Origin: Ruminococcaceae bacterium UBA3903
GTDB lineage: Bacteria; Bacillota; Clostridia; Oscillospirales; Acutalibacteraceae
Direction: 5' to 3'
Assembly (NCBI GenBank): GCA_002391625.1
Contig: DGFJ01000033.1
Span: forward strand, 22,827 to 86,826
Length of the DNA: 64,000 bases
Shown here: positions 36,111 through 44,751 of the stretch, one piece after another
Layout of the letters: every line of letters starts with the position of its first letter
Position numbering within the stretch: position 1 is the stretch's first letter
Notes under the pieces: generated by a model
The model's database searches: none
Told to the model about the DNA's origin: nothing
Seen by the model: only the letters and a program-made list of their open reading frames with translations
Translations under genes and position numbers: made by a program

Positions 36111-36153
36111 TACCCTTACAGGCGTAAAGTCAAAATTTATTATAAAATGTTTT

Positions 36154-36200
36154 AACCGGCATATGTGGCTTGTTCCCCATATGCCGGTTATCTTGCTGCT
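36154..36200 (+). terminator. Terminator of the GT2-gtrA operon
   Basis: Perfect 12-bp arms AACCGGCATATG (36154-36165) and its complement (36178-36189), with further G-C pairing inside, are followed on the plus strand by a T-rich but interrupted tail. Confidence 0.65.
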
Positions 36201-36210
36201 GTTTTATAAA

Positions 36211-36251
36211 GCAAAAAAGCAGAGAACCTGTATGAACAAGTCCTCTGCCTT
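36211..36251 (-). terminator. gpmI terminator
   Basis: On the minus strand GCAGAGGA pairs with TTCTCTGC (36241-36248 with 36219-36226), followed by TTTTTTGC. It ends the glycolytic operon. Confidence 0.78.
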
Positions 36252-36285
36252 TTTATAGTTTAATTTCATTTAAAATAAATGATAA

Positions 36286-37806
36286 TTATTTTTCTATCAT
36301 GCTTTCCCCGTCCATTTCAGCTGGTTTTGCTAAGCCCATAATTTCCAGCATTGTTGGTGCTATATCAGCTAGCTTTCCACCTGTCTGCTGTAGCTTACAG
36401 TCATAGCCTACTACACAGAATGGCACTAGATTTGTTGTATGGGCGGTAAAAGGCTCTACAATCTCATCTAACATTTTGTCAGCGTTACCATGGTCAGCTG
36501 TAATTAATGCCACACCGTTCATTTTCTTGATAGCATCAACCACTCTGTTAACACAGCCATCCACTGTTTCAACAGCCTTTACCGCAGCATTAAATATGCC
36601 TGTATGTCCAACCATATCACAGTTAGCAAAGTTTAAAATAATAGCGTCATATTTTCCGCTTTCTATTCTTTCCACGCATTTATCTGCTACCTCATCAGCA
36701 CTCATCTCTGGCTGCATATCATAGGTAGCAACCTTTGGGGAAGATACTAATACTCTGTCTTCACCCTCATATGGGGCCTCAACTCCGCCATTAAAGAAAA
36801 ATGTTACATGGGCATATTTCTCTGTTTCAGCAATTCTAAGCTGTGTTTTCCCGTTAGCTGACAGATACTCTCCTAGGGTATTTTTTAGGGATTGAGGACC
36901 AAATGCAACCAATACATTTGGCATTGTTGCATCATAGGTTGTCAGGCAAACAAAGGTTAGTGGGAACATACCGTTTTTGCGTTCAAAGCCTTTAAAATCA
37001 GGGTCTACAAAGGCTCTTGTAATTTCTCTGGCTCTGTCAGGGCGGAAATTAAAAAACACAACAGAGTCATTCTCTTTGATTGTTCCATCCTCATCACATA
37101 CAGTAGGGATTACAAATTCATCTGTAACACCCTCTGCGTAGGAATCCTCCATAGCCTTAACAGCACAGCAAGCCTTGTTACCCTCACCATAAACCATTGC
37201 AGAATATGCTTTTTCTACTCTGTCCCAACGGTTATCTCTATCCATTGCATAGAAACGTCCCATAATGGTTGCAACCTTGCCTACGCCGATTTCTGTCATA
37301 TGATTCTGTAAATCCTCTACAAAGCCCTTACCGCTGGATGGTGGTACATCTCTGCCGTCCATAAAGCCATGTACATAAACCTTATCTAAGCCTTTTTCTT
37401 TAGCCAGCTGAAGTATAGCATACACATGGCTGTTATGGCTGTGAACACCTCCGTCTGACAATAGACCTATTAGGTGCAGTGCTGTGCCGTTTTTCTTTGC
37501 GTTGTCAATAGCAGTATTTAAGGCTGTATTCCTTGCGAAATCGCCATCGCTTATAGCCTTTGTAATTCTGGTCAAGTCCTGATATACAATACGGCCTGCA
37601 CCCATATTAGTGTGTCCAACCTCGCTGTTGCCCATTTGACCATCTGGCAAGCCTACTGCCAGTCCAGATGCACCAATTTGTGTACATGGATTTTCTGAAA
37701 AAATACGGTCTAGGTTAGGTGTGTTAGCAGCCTTTACTGCGTTGCCTTTAGCTTCAGCATTAATACCATAGCCGTCCATAATCATTAGAATAACTGGTTT
37801 TTTCAT
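36286..37806 (-). CDS. gpmI: 2,3-bisphosphoglycerate-independent phosphoglycerate mutase
   Basis: This Mn-dependent enzyme interconverts 3- and 2-phosphoglycerate in glycolysis. Its alkaline-phosphatase-type motifs are DGYGIN near residue 11, the phosphoserine loop MGNSEVGHTNMGAG near 58-71, HGFMDGRDVPP near 123 and ITADHGNADKM near 439. The 506-residue length is normal. GGAGAG lies eight bases before the ATG. It follows pyrE by 14 bases at the end of the run pgk, tpiA, pyrE, gpmI. Enolase and gap are not in the window. Confidence 0.96.
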   Translation of the reverse strand: MKKPVILMIMDGYGINAEAKGNAVKAANTPNLDRIFSENPCTQIGASGLAVGLPDGQMGNSEVGHTNMGAGRIVYQDLTRITKAISDGDFARNTALNTAIDNAKKNGTALHLIGLLSDGGVHSHNSHVYAILQLAKEKGLDKVYVHGFMDGRDVPPSSGKGFVEDLQNHMTEIGVGKVATIMGRFYAMDRDNRWDRVEKAYSAMVYGEGNKACCAVKAMEDSYAEGVTDEFVIPTVCDEDGTIKENDSVVFFNFRPDRAREITRAFVDPDFKGFERKNGMFPLTFVCLTTYDATMPNVLVAFGPQSLKNTLGEYLSANGKTQLRIAETEKYAHVTFFFNGGVEAPYEGEDRVLVSSPKVATYDMQPEMSADEVADKCVERIESGKYDAIILNFANCDMVGHTGIFNAAVKAVETVDGCVNRVVDAIKKMNGVALITADHGNADKMLDEIVEPFTAHTTNLVPFCVVGYDCKLQQTGGKLADIAPTMLEIMGLAKPAEMDGESMIEK

Positions 37807-37820
37807 TAAAGCTTCTCTCC

Positions 37821-38354
37821 TTACTTCTCGTTAACCTGTTCCTTAATATATTCCATCGTAAATGCAGGGATTAGCGTTAAGCCCTCTTTAGCAAGGATTT
37901 CTGTAGCTTTTTCACTTCTCTGAATAACACAAACAACAGTGTCGATTTCTGCACCTTTTTTACGCAGCTCACGCACACCGTCAATAATAGCACCACCTGT
38001 TGTAACAACGTCCTCTACAATAAGAACCTTTTTACCCTCTACACCGGCACCCTCTGCCAGCTTGCAAGTACCGTACTCCTTAGCCTTTTTACGGACAAAA
38101 GCAGCTTTCATGCCTGTATTCATAGAAATAGCAGTAACTACTGGAATGCCACCCATTTCCAATCCGGCAAGAACCTCTGTACCCTCTGGAATTAGTCCAG
38201 ACATAATTTTAGCAATTTCATTTAAAACTACTGGCTCTGCTTCAAAAAGATATTTGTCAAAATACTCGTTAGAAATTTGACCTGAACGCAGTAAAAATTC
38301 GCCTGTTATATGGGAAAGCTCATAAATTCTTTGTGCAACCTGTTCCTTTGTCAT
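37821..38354 (-). CDS. pyrE: Orotate phosphoribosyltransferase
   Basis: PyrE joins orotate and PRPP to form orotidine monophosphate in pyrimidine synthesis. The PRPP-binding loop VLIVEDVVTTGGAI is near residue 110, and FVRKKAKEYG near 85 supplies the catalytic Lys region. At 177 residues it is of the short type found in many clostridia and archaea. GGTG precedes the ATG by about six bases. Its position between tpiA and gpmI is unusual because no other pyrimidine gene is nearby; cotranscription with glycolytic genes is likely. Confidence 0.92.
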   Translation of the reverse strand: MTKEQVAQRIYELSHITGEFLLRSGQISNEYFDKYLFEAEPVVLNEIAKIMSGLIPEGTEVLAGLEMGGIPVVTAISMNTGMKAAFVRKKAKEYGTCKLAEGAGVEGKKVLIVEDVVTTGGAIIDGVRELRKKGAEIDTVVCVIQRSEKATEILAKEGLTLIPAFTMEYIKEQVNEK

Positions 38355-38411
38355 ATTAACACCCCGTAAAATTTTCTTTTTTAAGACCCTTATTAAAATA
38401 ATGACCTGTAA

Positions 38412-39179
38412 TTATTTACTAGCTGCCTTTACAATAGCTGCAAATTTTTCTGCAACTAACGCTGCACCGCCAATTAGACCGCCGTCAACGTCTGGCTTGC
38501 CTAATAGCTCGTCTGCATTGCCATCGTTCATTGAACCGCCGTACTGTACAGTCATAGTATCAGCAGCTGCCTTATCATATACATCAGCAATAACCTTGCG
38601 GATAACAGCGCAAACCTCGTTTGCTTGGTCAGCTGTTGCTGTTTTACCTGTACCAATTGCCCATACTGGCTCGTAAGCGATGATAATTTTCTTTAGCTCA
38701 TCCTTAGATACACCGTTTAGTGCAATCTTTGTTTGCATAGCAACTAGCTCGGCTGTAACGCCCTGCTCACGTTGCTCCAGCAGCTCACCTACACATAAAA
38801 TTACGTTTAAACCAGCGTCCAATGCAGCTCTTGTTCTTTTGTTAACTGTTACATCTGTTTCGCCAAAGTATTGTCTACGCTCGCTGTGGCCGATGATAAC
38901 ATACTCAAGACCCATTGATGCTAACATTTTAGCAGAAATCTCACCTGTGAAAGCACCGCTTTCTGCCCAGTGGCAGTTTTCAGCACCAATTTTAATGTTT
39001 GTACCCTGTGTAGCGTCAATAGCTGTTGTTAGGTCAACATATGGAACACAAGCGATAACATCACAATCTGCGTCCTTAACCAGTGGAGCAATTTCTGTTA
39101 ATAGGGATTTGGTTTCTGCTGGGGTTTTGTTCATTTTCCAGTTACCTGCGATAATAGCTTTTCTTAGTTGCTTATTCAT
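38412..39179 (-). CDS. tpiA: Triosephosphate isomerase
   Basis: This TIM-barrel enzyme interconverts glyceraldehyde 3-phosphate and dihydroxyacetone phosphate. Catalytic motifs are AGNWKMNK (Lys near residue 15), IGHSERRQ (His near 98) and the flexible-loop region AYEPVWAIGTGKTA (Glu near 170). The 255-residue length is normal. AAGGA lies nine to ten bases before the ATG. It is 140 bases downstream of pgk, beyond a terminator-like hairpin, so it may be read both through that hairpin and from a weak promoter in the gap. Confidence 0.96.
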   Translation of the reverse strand: MNKQLRKAIIAGNWKMNKTPAETKSLLTEIAPLVKDADCDVIACVPYVDLTTAIDATQGTNIKIGAENCHWAESGAFTGEISAKMLASMGLEYVIIGHSERRQYFGETDVTVNKRTRAALDAGLNVILCVGELLEQREQGVTAELVAMQTKIALNGVSKDELKKIIIAYEPVWAIGTGKTATADQANEVCAVIRKVIADVYDKAAADTMTVQYGGSMNDGNADELLGKPDVDGGLIGGAALVAEKFAAIVKAASK

Positions 39180-39216
39180 AATAAATACATCCTTTCAAAT
39201 TTAAGAGCTTGTATGA

Positions 39217-39277
39217 TTGGTGTAAGGTACGCCAATGCAAATAATAGCAGCATTTCATAAAACCCAATTTACACCAA
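39217..39277. repeat. Inverted repeat in the pgk-tpiA gap
   Basis: TTGGTGTAA (39217-39225) and TTACACCAA (39269-39277) are exact complements separated by 43 bases, just upstream of tpiA. A related GGTGTA/TTACACC pair lies after trmL near 40615-40660. They may be looped RNA or paired protein sites. Confidence 0.3.
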
Positions 39278-39301
39278 AAGAGCGGAGTATGCCTCCGCTC
39301 T
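39272..39301 (-). terminator. pgk terminator-like hairpin
   Basis: Perfect 9-bp arms AGAGCGGAG (39279-39287) and CTCCGCTCT (39293-39301) close a 5-base loop. On the minus strand only TTTT-like TTTGG follows, so termination may be partial. Confidence 0.7.
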
Positions 39302-39319
39302 AGTAATCTTGCTTATTAA

Positions 39320-40534
39320 TTAGTTTTTGTCAGCAATAGCTGCAATACCTGGCAGAATCTTACCCTCTAGATATTCTAGGGAAGCACCGCCACCTGTTGA
39401 GATGTGGGACATTTTGTCTGCAAAGCCCAGCTGAATAACAGCAGCGGCTGAGTCACCGCCACCAATTATGGTTGTAGCGTCTGTATCTGCCATAGCCTGA
39501 GCTACGCCAATAGTACCCTTAGCTAGTACAGGGTTTTCAAAAACGCCCATTGGGCCGTTCCAAACAACGGTCTTTGCACCCTTAACGGCATTAGCAAAGA
39601 TTTCAATTGTTTTACTGCCAATATCTAGTCCCATTTTGTCAGCTGGAATACCGTCGGAAGGTACAACCTCAACAGCAATTTCGCCATCAATTGGGTCAGG
39701 GAAAGCAGCAGCAACAGTTGTATCTACTGGCAGCAACAGCTGTTTGCCCTCCTTCTCCGCTTTTATAAGCATCTCCTTGCAGTAGTCAATTTTCTCGTTG
39801 TCTACTAGAGAAGTACCTACCTCAAAGCCCTTAGCCTTTAGGAAAGTATAAGCCATACCGCCGCCAATGATTAATGTGTCACATTTCTCAATTAGGTTAG
39901 AGATAACGTTTAGCTTATCAGCAACCTTAGCACCGCCTAGGATAGCAACGAAAGGTCTGACAGGGCTTTCAACAGCGTTGCCTAAATAGTCAATTTCTTT
40001 ACCCATTAAGTAACCTACTGCTGTTTCTTTAATAAAGCCTGTAACGCCTACTGTAGAGCAGTGAGCTCTATGAGCAGAACCAAAAGCGTCCATAACAAAC
40101 ACCTCTGCCAAAGAAGCAAGGTCCTTACTAAATGGTTCTTCATTTTTTGTTTCTTCCTTACGGAAACGTGTGTTTTGCAGTAAAACAACATCGCCATCCT
40201 TCATTGCAACTACAGCTTTTTTTGCGTTGTCGCCAACAACTGTATCGTCGTTTGCAAATACAACATTTTGACCTAATAGCTCTGCTAGTCTAACAGCTAC
40301 AGGAGCTAAAGAGAATTTGTCCTCTGGGCCATTCTTTGGTTTACCTAGGTGAGAACACAGGATAACCTGTCCACCATCATTTATTAATTTCTTAATTGTA
40401 GGCAGAGCGGCTGTAATCCTGTTGTCGTTTGTAATAACGCCGTCCTTTAGAGGTACGTTAAAATCGCAACGAACCAAAACCTTCTTACCCTTAACATTAA
40501 TGTCATCTACAGTTACTTTGTTTAAAAATCCCAT
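39320..40534 (-). CDS. pgk: Phosphoglycerate kinase
   Basis: This glycolytic kinase makes ATP from 1,3-bisphosphoglycerate. Motifs include VRCDFNVPLKDG near residue 20, the conserved NTRFRKEE near 115, ILGGAKVADK near 195 and the nucleotide-binding GGGDSAAAV near 370. The frame reads back to 40606, but ATG 40534 lies eight bases after AAAGGA and gives the normal 404-residue enzyme starting MGFLNKVTVDD. It heads the run pgk, tpiA, pyrE, gpmI, behind a promoter with a Rex-like site. gap, its usual neighbour, is absent. Confidence 0.97.
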   Translation of the reverse strand: MGFLNKVTVDDINVKGKKVLVRCDFNVPLKDGVITNDNRITAALPTIKKLINDGGQVILCSHLGKPKNGPEDKFSLAPVAVRLAELLGQNVVFANDDTVVGDNAKKAVVAMKDGDVVLLQNTRFRKEETKNEEPFSKDLASLAEVFVMDAFGSAHRAHCSTVGVTGFIKETAVGYLMGKEIDYLGNAVESPVRPFVAILGGAKVADKLNVISNLIEKCDTLIIGGGMAYTFLKAKGFEVGTSLVDNEKIDYCKEMLIKAEKEGKQLLLPVDTTVAAAFPDPIDGEIAVEVVPSDGIPADKMGLDIGSKTIEIFANAVKGAKTVVWNGPMGVFENPVLAKGTIGVAQAMADTDATTIIGGGDSAAAVIQLGFADKMSHISTGGGASLEYLEGKILPGIAAIADKN

Positions 40535-40555
40535 TGAAAACATCCTTTCAAATTT

Positions 40556-40573
40556 TTGTGAAATTATTAACAG
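40556..40573 (-). promoter_or_regulatory. Rex-like operator at the pgk promoter
   Basis: TTGTGAAATTATTAACAG on the plus strand matches the Rex consensus TTGTGAA-n4-TTCACAA in all 7 bases of one half and 5 of 7 in the other. It lies between the -10 box and the ribosome site, where a bound repressor would block transcription. Rex senses NADH/NAD+ in Firmicutes. The rex gene is not in the window. Confidence 0.6.
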
Positions 40574-40577
40574 TACC

Positions 40578-40606
40578 ATTTTATAACAGAATCGTAAATA
40601 TTTCAA
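40578..40606 (-). promoter_or_regulatory. pgk promoter
   Basis: On the minus strand TTGAAA (40601-40606) and TAAAAT (40578-40583) are exactly 17 bases apart. The start of transcription would fall at the edge of the Rex-like site. Confidence 0.7.
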
Positions 40607-40667
40607 TAGTTATCAGGTGTATTTTACATTAAATTCATTTTATTTCCTATTACACCAGTACCTGTTA

Positions 40668-41162
40668 TTACCATTGATGAGTTCTTAAATGTCCTTTACG
40701 CTGCAGCGTAGGAAATCCCCATTGTCTAAGCACCTCGTAAGTACCGATTGCCACTGCATTTGACAGGTTTAAGCTACGAGCCTCGTCTATCATGGGTATT
40801 CGTACTGTTGTTTCTGGGTTAGCAAATAATAAATGCTCTGGCAGACCTGCTGTTTCCTTGCCAAACAATAAATAAGCTCCGTCTGGATATTGTATATCAC
40901 TGTGGGTATATTTTGCCTTAGTTGAAAAATAATAATAAGGACCATTTGTCTTGTTAAAAAAATCGTCAATATTATCATAATAAGTAATATCTACCAAATT
41001 CCAGTAATCTAAGCCGGCACGTTTTACTGACCTTTCGCTGGTGTCAAAGCCCAAGGGACGTACCAAATGCAGTCTTGCACCTGTGGCGGCACAGGTCCGT
41101 GCTATATTACCAGTGTTCTGTGGAATTTCTGGCTCTACCATTACTATGTTCAATTCTGCCAT
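40668..41162 (-). CDS. trmL: tRNA (cytidine/uridine-34-2'-O)-methyltransferase TrmL
   Basis: This SPOUT-fold methyltransferase modifies the ribose at wobble position 34 of leucine tRNAs. The knotted S-adenosylmethionine site is seen as LLFGKETAGLPE near residue 101 and SLNLSNAVAIGTYE near 129, and PEIPQNTGNIARTC near 12 is the family N-terminus. The 164-residue length is usual. AAAGGAA lies 12 bases before the ATG. It stands upstream of pgk on the same strand but is separated by the pgk promoter. Confidence 0.93.
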   Translation of the reverse strand: MAELNIVMVEPEIPQNTGNIARTCAATGARLHLVRPLGFDTSERSVKRAGLDYWNLVDITYYDNIDDFFNKTNGPYYYFSTKAKYTHSDIQYPDGAYLLFGKETAGLPEHLLFANPETTVRIPMIDEARSLNLSNAVAIGTYEVLRQWGFPTLQRKGHLRTHQW

Positions 41163-41310
41163 AAATTATGACCATTCCTTTCTAAATAAAAAATCTATTT
41201 TAAATGTGATAAAGCTATGTAAAGGTGGGAAAATAAAGATGACGGAACAAACGTCAAATGCTATATTAAGCTCCGCTATAATAATTAATGAAATCAGGAG
41301 GTGCCAAAGA

Positions 41311-41493
41311 ATGACAAAAAACACAATGAGTATTGTTAAGGGCGTAGGTGCTGTAATGGCTGTAGGCGCTGTCGCTGGCTATATGGGCAACAAAATTATG
41401 AAAAAGAACCCTAAACAGGTAAAACGCAAGGCCTCTCAAGCATTGCAGGCAATGGGTGAAATTGTAAATGACGTTAGCTATATTTTGAAATAA
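41311..41493 (+). CDS. Small Gly/Ala-rich membrane-associated protein
   Basis: This 60-residue protein is of unknown function. The first half is a glycine-zipper-like hydrophobic segment, GVGAVMAVGAVAGYMG at residues 10-25. A basic linker and an amphipathic tail AMGEIVNDVSYILK follow. The strong ribosome site AGGAGGTG just ahead of ATG 41311 sets the start. A longer reading from ATG 41239 also has a site (AAAGGTGGGA), but the added residues look non-coding. Similar short proteins occur widely in clostridia. It stands alone between divergent trmL and convergent mnmA. Confidence 0.65.
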   Translation: MTKNTMSIVKGVGAVMAVGAVAGYMGNKIMKKNPKQVKRKASQALQAMGEIVNDVSYILK

Positions 41494-41522
41494 TCTAAAG
41501 CTAATCCTACTAACACCTTGCA

Positions 41523-41558
41523 AAAAGCGGACAGAGCATCATCTTTCTGTCCGCTTTT
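41523..41558. terminator. Bidirectional terminator, small gene / mnmA
   Basis: A perfect 13-bp inverted repeat AAAAGCGGACAGA (41523-41535) with its complement (41546-41558) is flanked by A/T runs on both sides and can terminate in both directions. Confidence 0.88.
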
Positions 41559-41626
41559 ATCTTATACACAAATTCTTGTTATTGAATATTAATTTGTTAT
41601 CAATCTGAATAATCCGTTTAGCATCG

Positions 41627-42703
41627 CTACCTGATTGTACCCCCACCTACAACAATGTCCCCGTCGTAAAAAACAACCGCTTGACCTTTTGTTATAGCTC
41701 GTTGTGGGTCTTTAAATTCTACCATTACCTGAGCTTCTGACAATGGGTGTACCACCGCTGGGGATTCCTTTTGACTATATCTAGCCTTTGCTGTAACCTT
41801 CATGGAGGTTGTTAAGGTATCTACCGCTACATAGTTAACATCATCTGCTATTAACCTGTTGGAAAACAAATCCTGATTTTCTCCTAGCTTTATTACGTTG
41901 GTATCGGAATTCTTGTCAAGTACAAACAACGGGTGTTCATAGCTAATGCCAAGACCCTTTCGCTGACCTATTGTATAATGAATAATGCCCTTATGTTTAC
42001 CTAGGATTGTCCCATCCTTGTAAATAAAACTGCCCTGTGGGCTTTTTACACCCATTATTTTTTCTAAAAATCCAGCATAGTCACCGTCCTTTACAAAGCA
42101 AATATCTTGACTGTCTGGCTTGCGGGCGTTTATTAAATTAGCCTCTTCAGCTAAATCTCTGGCTTGTGACTTGTGCATATCACCTAGGGGAAACAATGTT
42201 TTAGCCAGCATTTTCTGTGTCAACGGGTACAGCATATAGGTCTGGTCCTTGGTATTGTCGGTAGCCTTTTTAAGCAGATATCTACCGCTGACGCTATCAT
42301 ATTGTCGCTTAACATAGTGACCTGTGGCAATATAGTCACAGTCCAAAATTGCAGCCCGTTCTATCATTTTGCCAAATTTAATATATCGGTTGCACTCTAT
42401 ACAAGGGTTTGGGGTTTCCCCACGCTCATAGCTATTGGCGAAACGTTTAATAACCTGCTCCTTAAACTGGTCACTAAAGTTAAATACATAGTGATTTATA
42501 TTTAATTTGTATGCTACACTGCGTGCGTCCTCCACATCCTCCAACGAACAGCAGGTACGTGTCCTGTCGTTAAGCCCAACGTCATCATTATTAAACAGTC
42601 TAAGGGTAGCACTACAAACATCATAGCCCTGCCGTTGTAAAACCAAGGCTGCTACCGAGCTATCTACTCCACCGCTCATACCAACCATTACTTTTTCTGC
42701 CAC
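41627..42703 (-). CDS. mnmA: tRNA-specific 2-thiouridylase MnmA
   Basis: MnmA adds sulphur to U34 of Lys, Glu and Gln tRNAs. The PP-loop ATPase motif GMSGGVDSS is at residues 8-16, and the catalytic cysteines are in NPCIECNRY near 99 and DSQDICF near 195. GTG 42703 follows AGAGGTGA by five to seven bases and gives a 358-residue protein of normal size; the frame to 42787 is an unsupported extension. A sulphur donor such as a cysteine desulphurase is not next to it. It lies 200 bases after nadA and may have its own promoter. Confidence 0.95.
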   Translation of the reverse strand: MAEKVMVGMSGGVDSSVAALVLQRQGYDVCSATLRLFNNDDVGLNDRTRTCCSLEDVEDARSVAYKLNINHYVFNFSDQFKEQVIKRFANSYERGETPNPCIECNRYIKFGKMIERAAILDCDYIATGHYVKRQYDSVSGRYLLKKATDNTKDQTYMLYPLTQKMLAKTLFPLGDMHKSQARDLAEEANLINARKPDSQDICFVKDGDYAGFLEKIMGVKSPQGSFIYKDGTILGKHKGIIHYTIGQRKGLGISYEHPLFVLDKNSDTNVIKLGENQDLFSNRLIADDVNYVAVDTLTTSMKVTAKARYSQKESPAVVHPLSEAQVMVEFKDPQRAITKGQAVVFYDGDIVVGGGTIR

Positions 42704-42903
42704 ACAATCACCTCTTTTGTTTTTATTTTTTGCATATATACAGCCTAAAGGGGGGCTAATCCCGTGTGTCCCACGGTTTTTAATCATTATTATGGAAAAA
42801 CTATTTCCATTAACTTATTTTTAATATTTATGCTTACCTTGTAATCACTGCTTATTATTATTTCACAGCTTTCACAATAATATGTTCTAGCTCATCAATT
42901 AAA

Positions 42904-43821
42904 TTAACCGCCATACTCTATCATTTTGTCAATACATTTTACTGCATTTTCCATTATATCATCGTCCAGCTGGATGTCCTCACCACCATTACCCTCAATA
43001 CAATTTAAAACGTCAATTAGAGATGTCATTTTCATATTAGGGCAAATCAGATTCTTTGAAAGTGGGTAGAAGCTTTTGTCAGGACATTCATATTGTAGGT
43101 GCTGTACAATTGCCAGCTCTGTACCTATAATAAACTCTTTGTTTCTGCTGCTCTTAGCAAATTCAATAATAGCAGATGTAGAACCTACAAAATCTGCCAG
43201 ATTTACAACCTCTGGCATACATTCCGGATGAACCAGCAGCTTAGCATCTGGATAGGACTCCTTTGCCCTGATAACGTCCTCCTTTGCTACTCTGGCATGA
43301 ATAGGACAGCCACCCTGTAAAAGCTTAAAATTTTTCTCTGGTAACTTCTTAGCCACATATGCACCTAGGTTGCAATCTGGTATAAACAAAATATTTTTTT
43401 CTGGCATTTTGTCAACAATCTTTACAGCCGATGAGGATGTAACACAAACATCACAAATCGTCTTTAGCTCTGCTGTGGTATTTATATATGCAACCACGGC
43501 ATAATCAGGGTACAGCTCCTTAATTTGGGTAATACTTTCCTTATCCATTTGCTCTGCCATAGGACAGCCCGCAGCAGGGTTAGACAGTATAACCTTTTTT
43601 TCAGGGGACAACAGCTTCACTGTTTCTGCCATAAACCGCACGCCACACATAATAACTGTTTTTTGTGGTGCTTCCTTAGCCTTTAGACTAAGCTGATAGC
43701 TGTCACCGGTAAAGTCTGCCACCTCTAAAATATCATGTGTCTGATAGCTATGTGCCAAAATACAAATATCATTTTCCTGCTTAAGCTTAATTATTTTGTC
43801 CTGAAGTTCCCTAGTAGTCAT
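42904..43821 (-). CDS. nadA: Quinolinate synthase A
   Basis: NadA condenses iminoaspartate with dihydroxyacetone phosphate to make quinolinate for NAD synthesis and carries a [4Fe-4S] cluster. The expected cysteines are in IMCGVRFMAE near residue 80, HPECMPEV near 165 and NLICPNMKMTS near 252. GGAGGT lies seven bases before ATG 43821; the five upstream codons in the frame are not needed. The 305-residue length is normal. It follows argF by 24 bases, and its pathway partners nadB and nadC are absent from the window. Confidence 0.94.
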   Translation of the reverse strand: MTTRELQDKIIKLKQENDICILAHSYQTHDILEVADFTGDSYQLSLKAKEAPQKTVIMCGVRFMAETVKLLSPEKKVILSNPAAGCPMAEQMDKESITQIKELYPDYAVVAYINTTAELKTICDVCVTSSSAVKIVDKMPEKNILFIPDCNLGAYVAKKLPEKNFKLLQGGCPIHARVAKEDVIRAKESYPDAKLLVHPECMPEVVNLADFVGSTSAIIEFAKSSRNKEFIIGTELAIVQHLQYECPDKSFYPLSKNLICPNMKMTSLIDVLNCIEGNGGEDIQLDDDIMENAVKCIDKMIEYGG

Positions 43822-43845
43822 CTGCTCTACCTCCACATTTTCGGC

Positions 43846-44751
43846 TTATGCCATTGTCTTTACTAATACTGCCTTCTGTGCGTGTAAACGGTTTTCTGCC
43901 TCTTCAAAAATTTCTGTGGCATGAGCCTCAAAAACGTCGGCTGTTATCTCCTCACCTCTGTGAGCAGGCAGACAGTGCAGTACCATTGCGTCTTCCTTTG
44001 CCTGTGCCATAAGCTGTGTGTTTATTTGGTAGCCCTCAAAGGCTTTCTGACGCAGCTTTGCTTCGTCCTCCTGACCCATTGATGCCCATACATCTGTTAA
44101 AATAACATCAGCGTTCCTTGCAGCCTCCATAGGACTTCTATATAAAGTAAACTTATCTCCATATTCCTTTGTAAAGTCTAGTATGGATTGTTCTGGGTCG
44201 TAACCCTCTGGGCAGGCAACAGACATTGACATACCAGTTTTTAGTGCACCAACAATTAAGGAGTTCATCATATTGTTGCCGTCACCAATAAAGCACATTT
44301 TTAAGCCCTCTAGCTGTCCCTTAACCTCACGAATTGTCATAAGATCTGCCAGCACCTGACAAGGGTGACAAAAGTCTGTTAAACCATTTATTATTGGTAT
44401 TGAACCATATTTTGCCAAATCCTCTACCTCCTGTTGTTCAAAGGTACGAATCATAATGCCATCTAGAAAACGTGACAAAACTCTGGCTGTGTCCTGTACT
44501 GGCTCGCCCCTGCCTATTTGCATATCGTTGGCAGATAAAAACAATGGGTAGCCGCCCAGCTGATACATACCCACCTCAAAGGACACACGGGTTCTGGTGG
44601 ATGCCTTTTGGAAAATCATACCTAGTGTTTTTCCCTTAAGATGTTTATGCTCTATGCCGTGCTTTTGCTCGTATTTCAGCTGATCTGCTAAGTTAAGAAT
44701 TTCTATAATTTCTTCACCTGTTAAATCTAATAGCTTTAGTAAATGCTTCAT
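43846..44751 (-). CDS. argF: Ornithine carbamoyltransferase
   Basis: ArgF makes citrulline from ornithine and carbamoyl phosphate. Substrate motifs are STRTRVSFE near residue 51, DFCHPCQVLADL near 127 for the HPCQ carbamoyl-phosphate contact, and HCLPAHRGEE near 264. It has 301 residues with ATG 44751, nine bases after AGAGAGGA; TTG 44760 would touch that site. A catabolic ArcB role is possible on sequence alone, but the arginine-biosynthesis neighbours favour the anabolic enzyme. Confidence 0.95.
   Translation of the reverse strand: MKHLLKLLDLTGEEIIEILNLADQLKYEQKHGIEHKHLKGKTLGMIFQKASTRTRVSFEVGMYQLGGYPLFLSANDMQIGRGEPVQDTARVLSRFLDGIMIRTFEQQEVEDLAKYGSIPIINGLTDFCHPCQVLADLMTIREVKGQLEGLKMCFIGDGNNMMNSLIVGALKTGMSMSVACPEGYDPEQSILDFTKEYGDKFTLYRSPMEAARNADVILTDVWASMGQEDEAKLRQKAFEGYQINTQLMAQAKEDAMVLHCLPAHRGEEITADVFEAHATEIFEEAENRLHAQKAVLVKTMA

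Noticed and set aside
41041..41310. Long upstream reading of the small 60-residue gene
   Set aside because: It runs antisense through trmL and lacks coding character; AGGAGGTG supports ATG 41311.
42855..42880. Rex site ahead of mnmA
   Set aside because: TTTCACAGCTTTCACAA has two half-sites in the same orientation rather than the required inverted pair.
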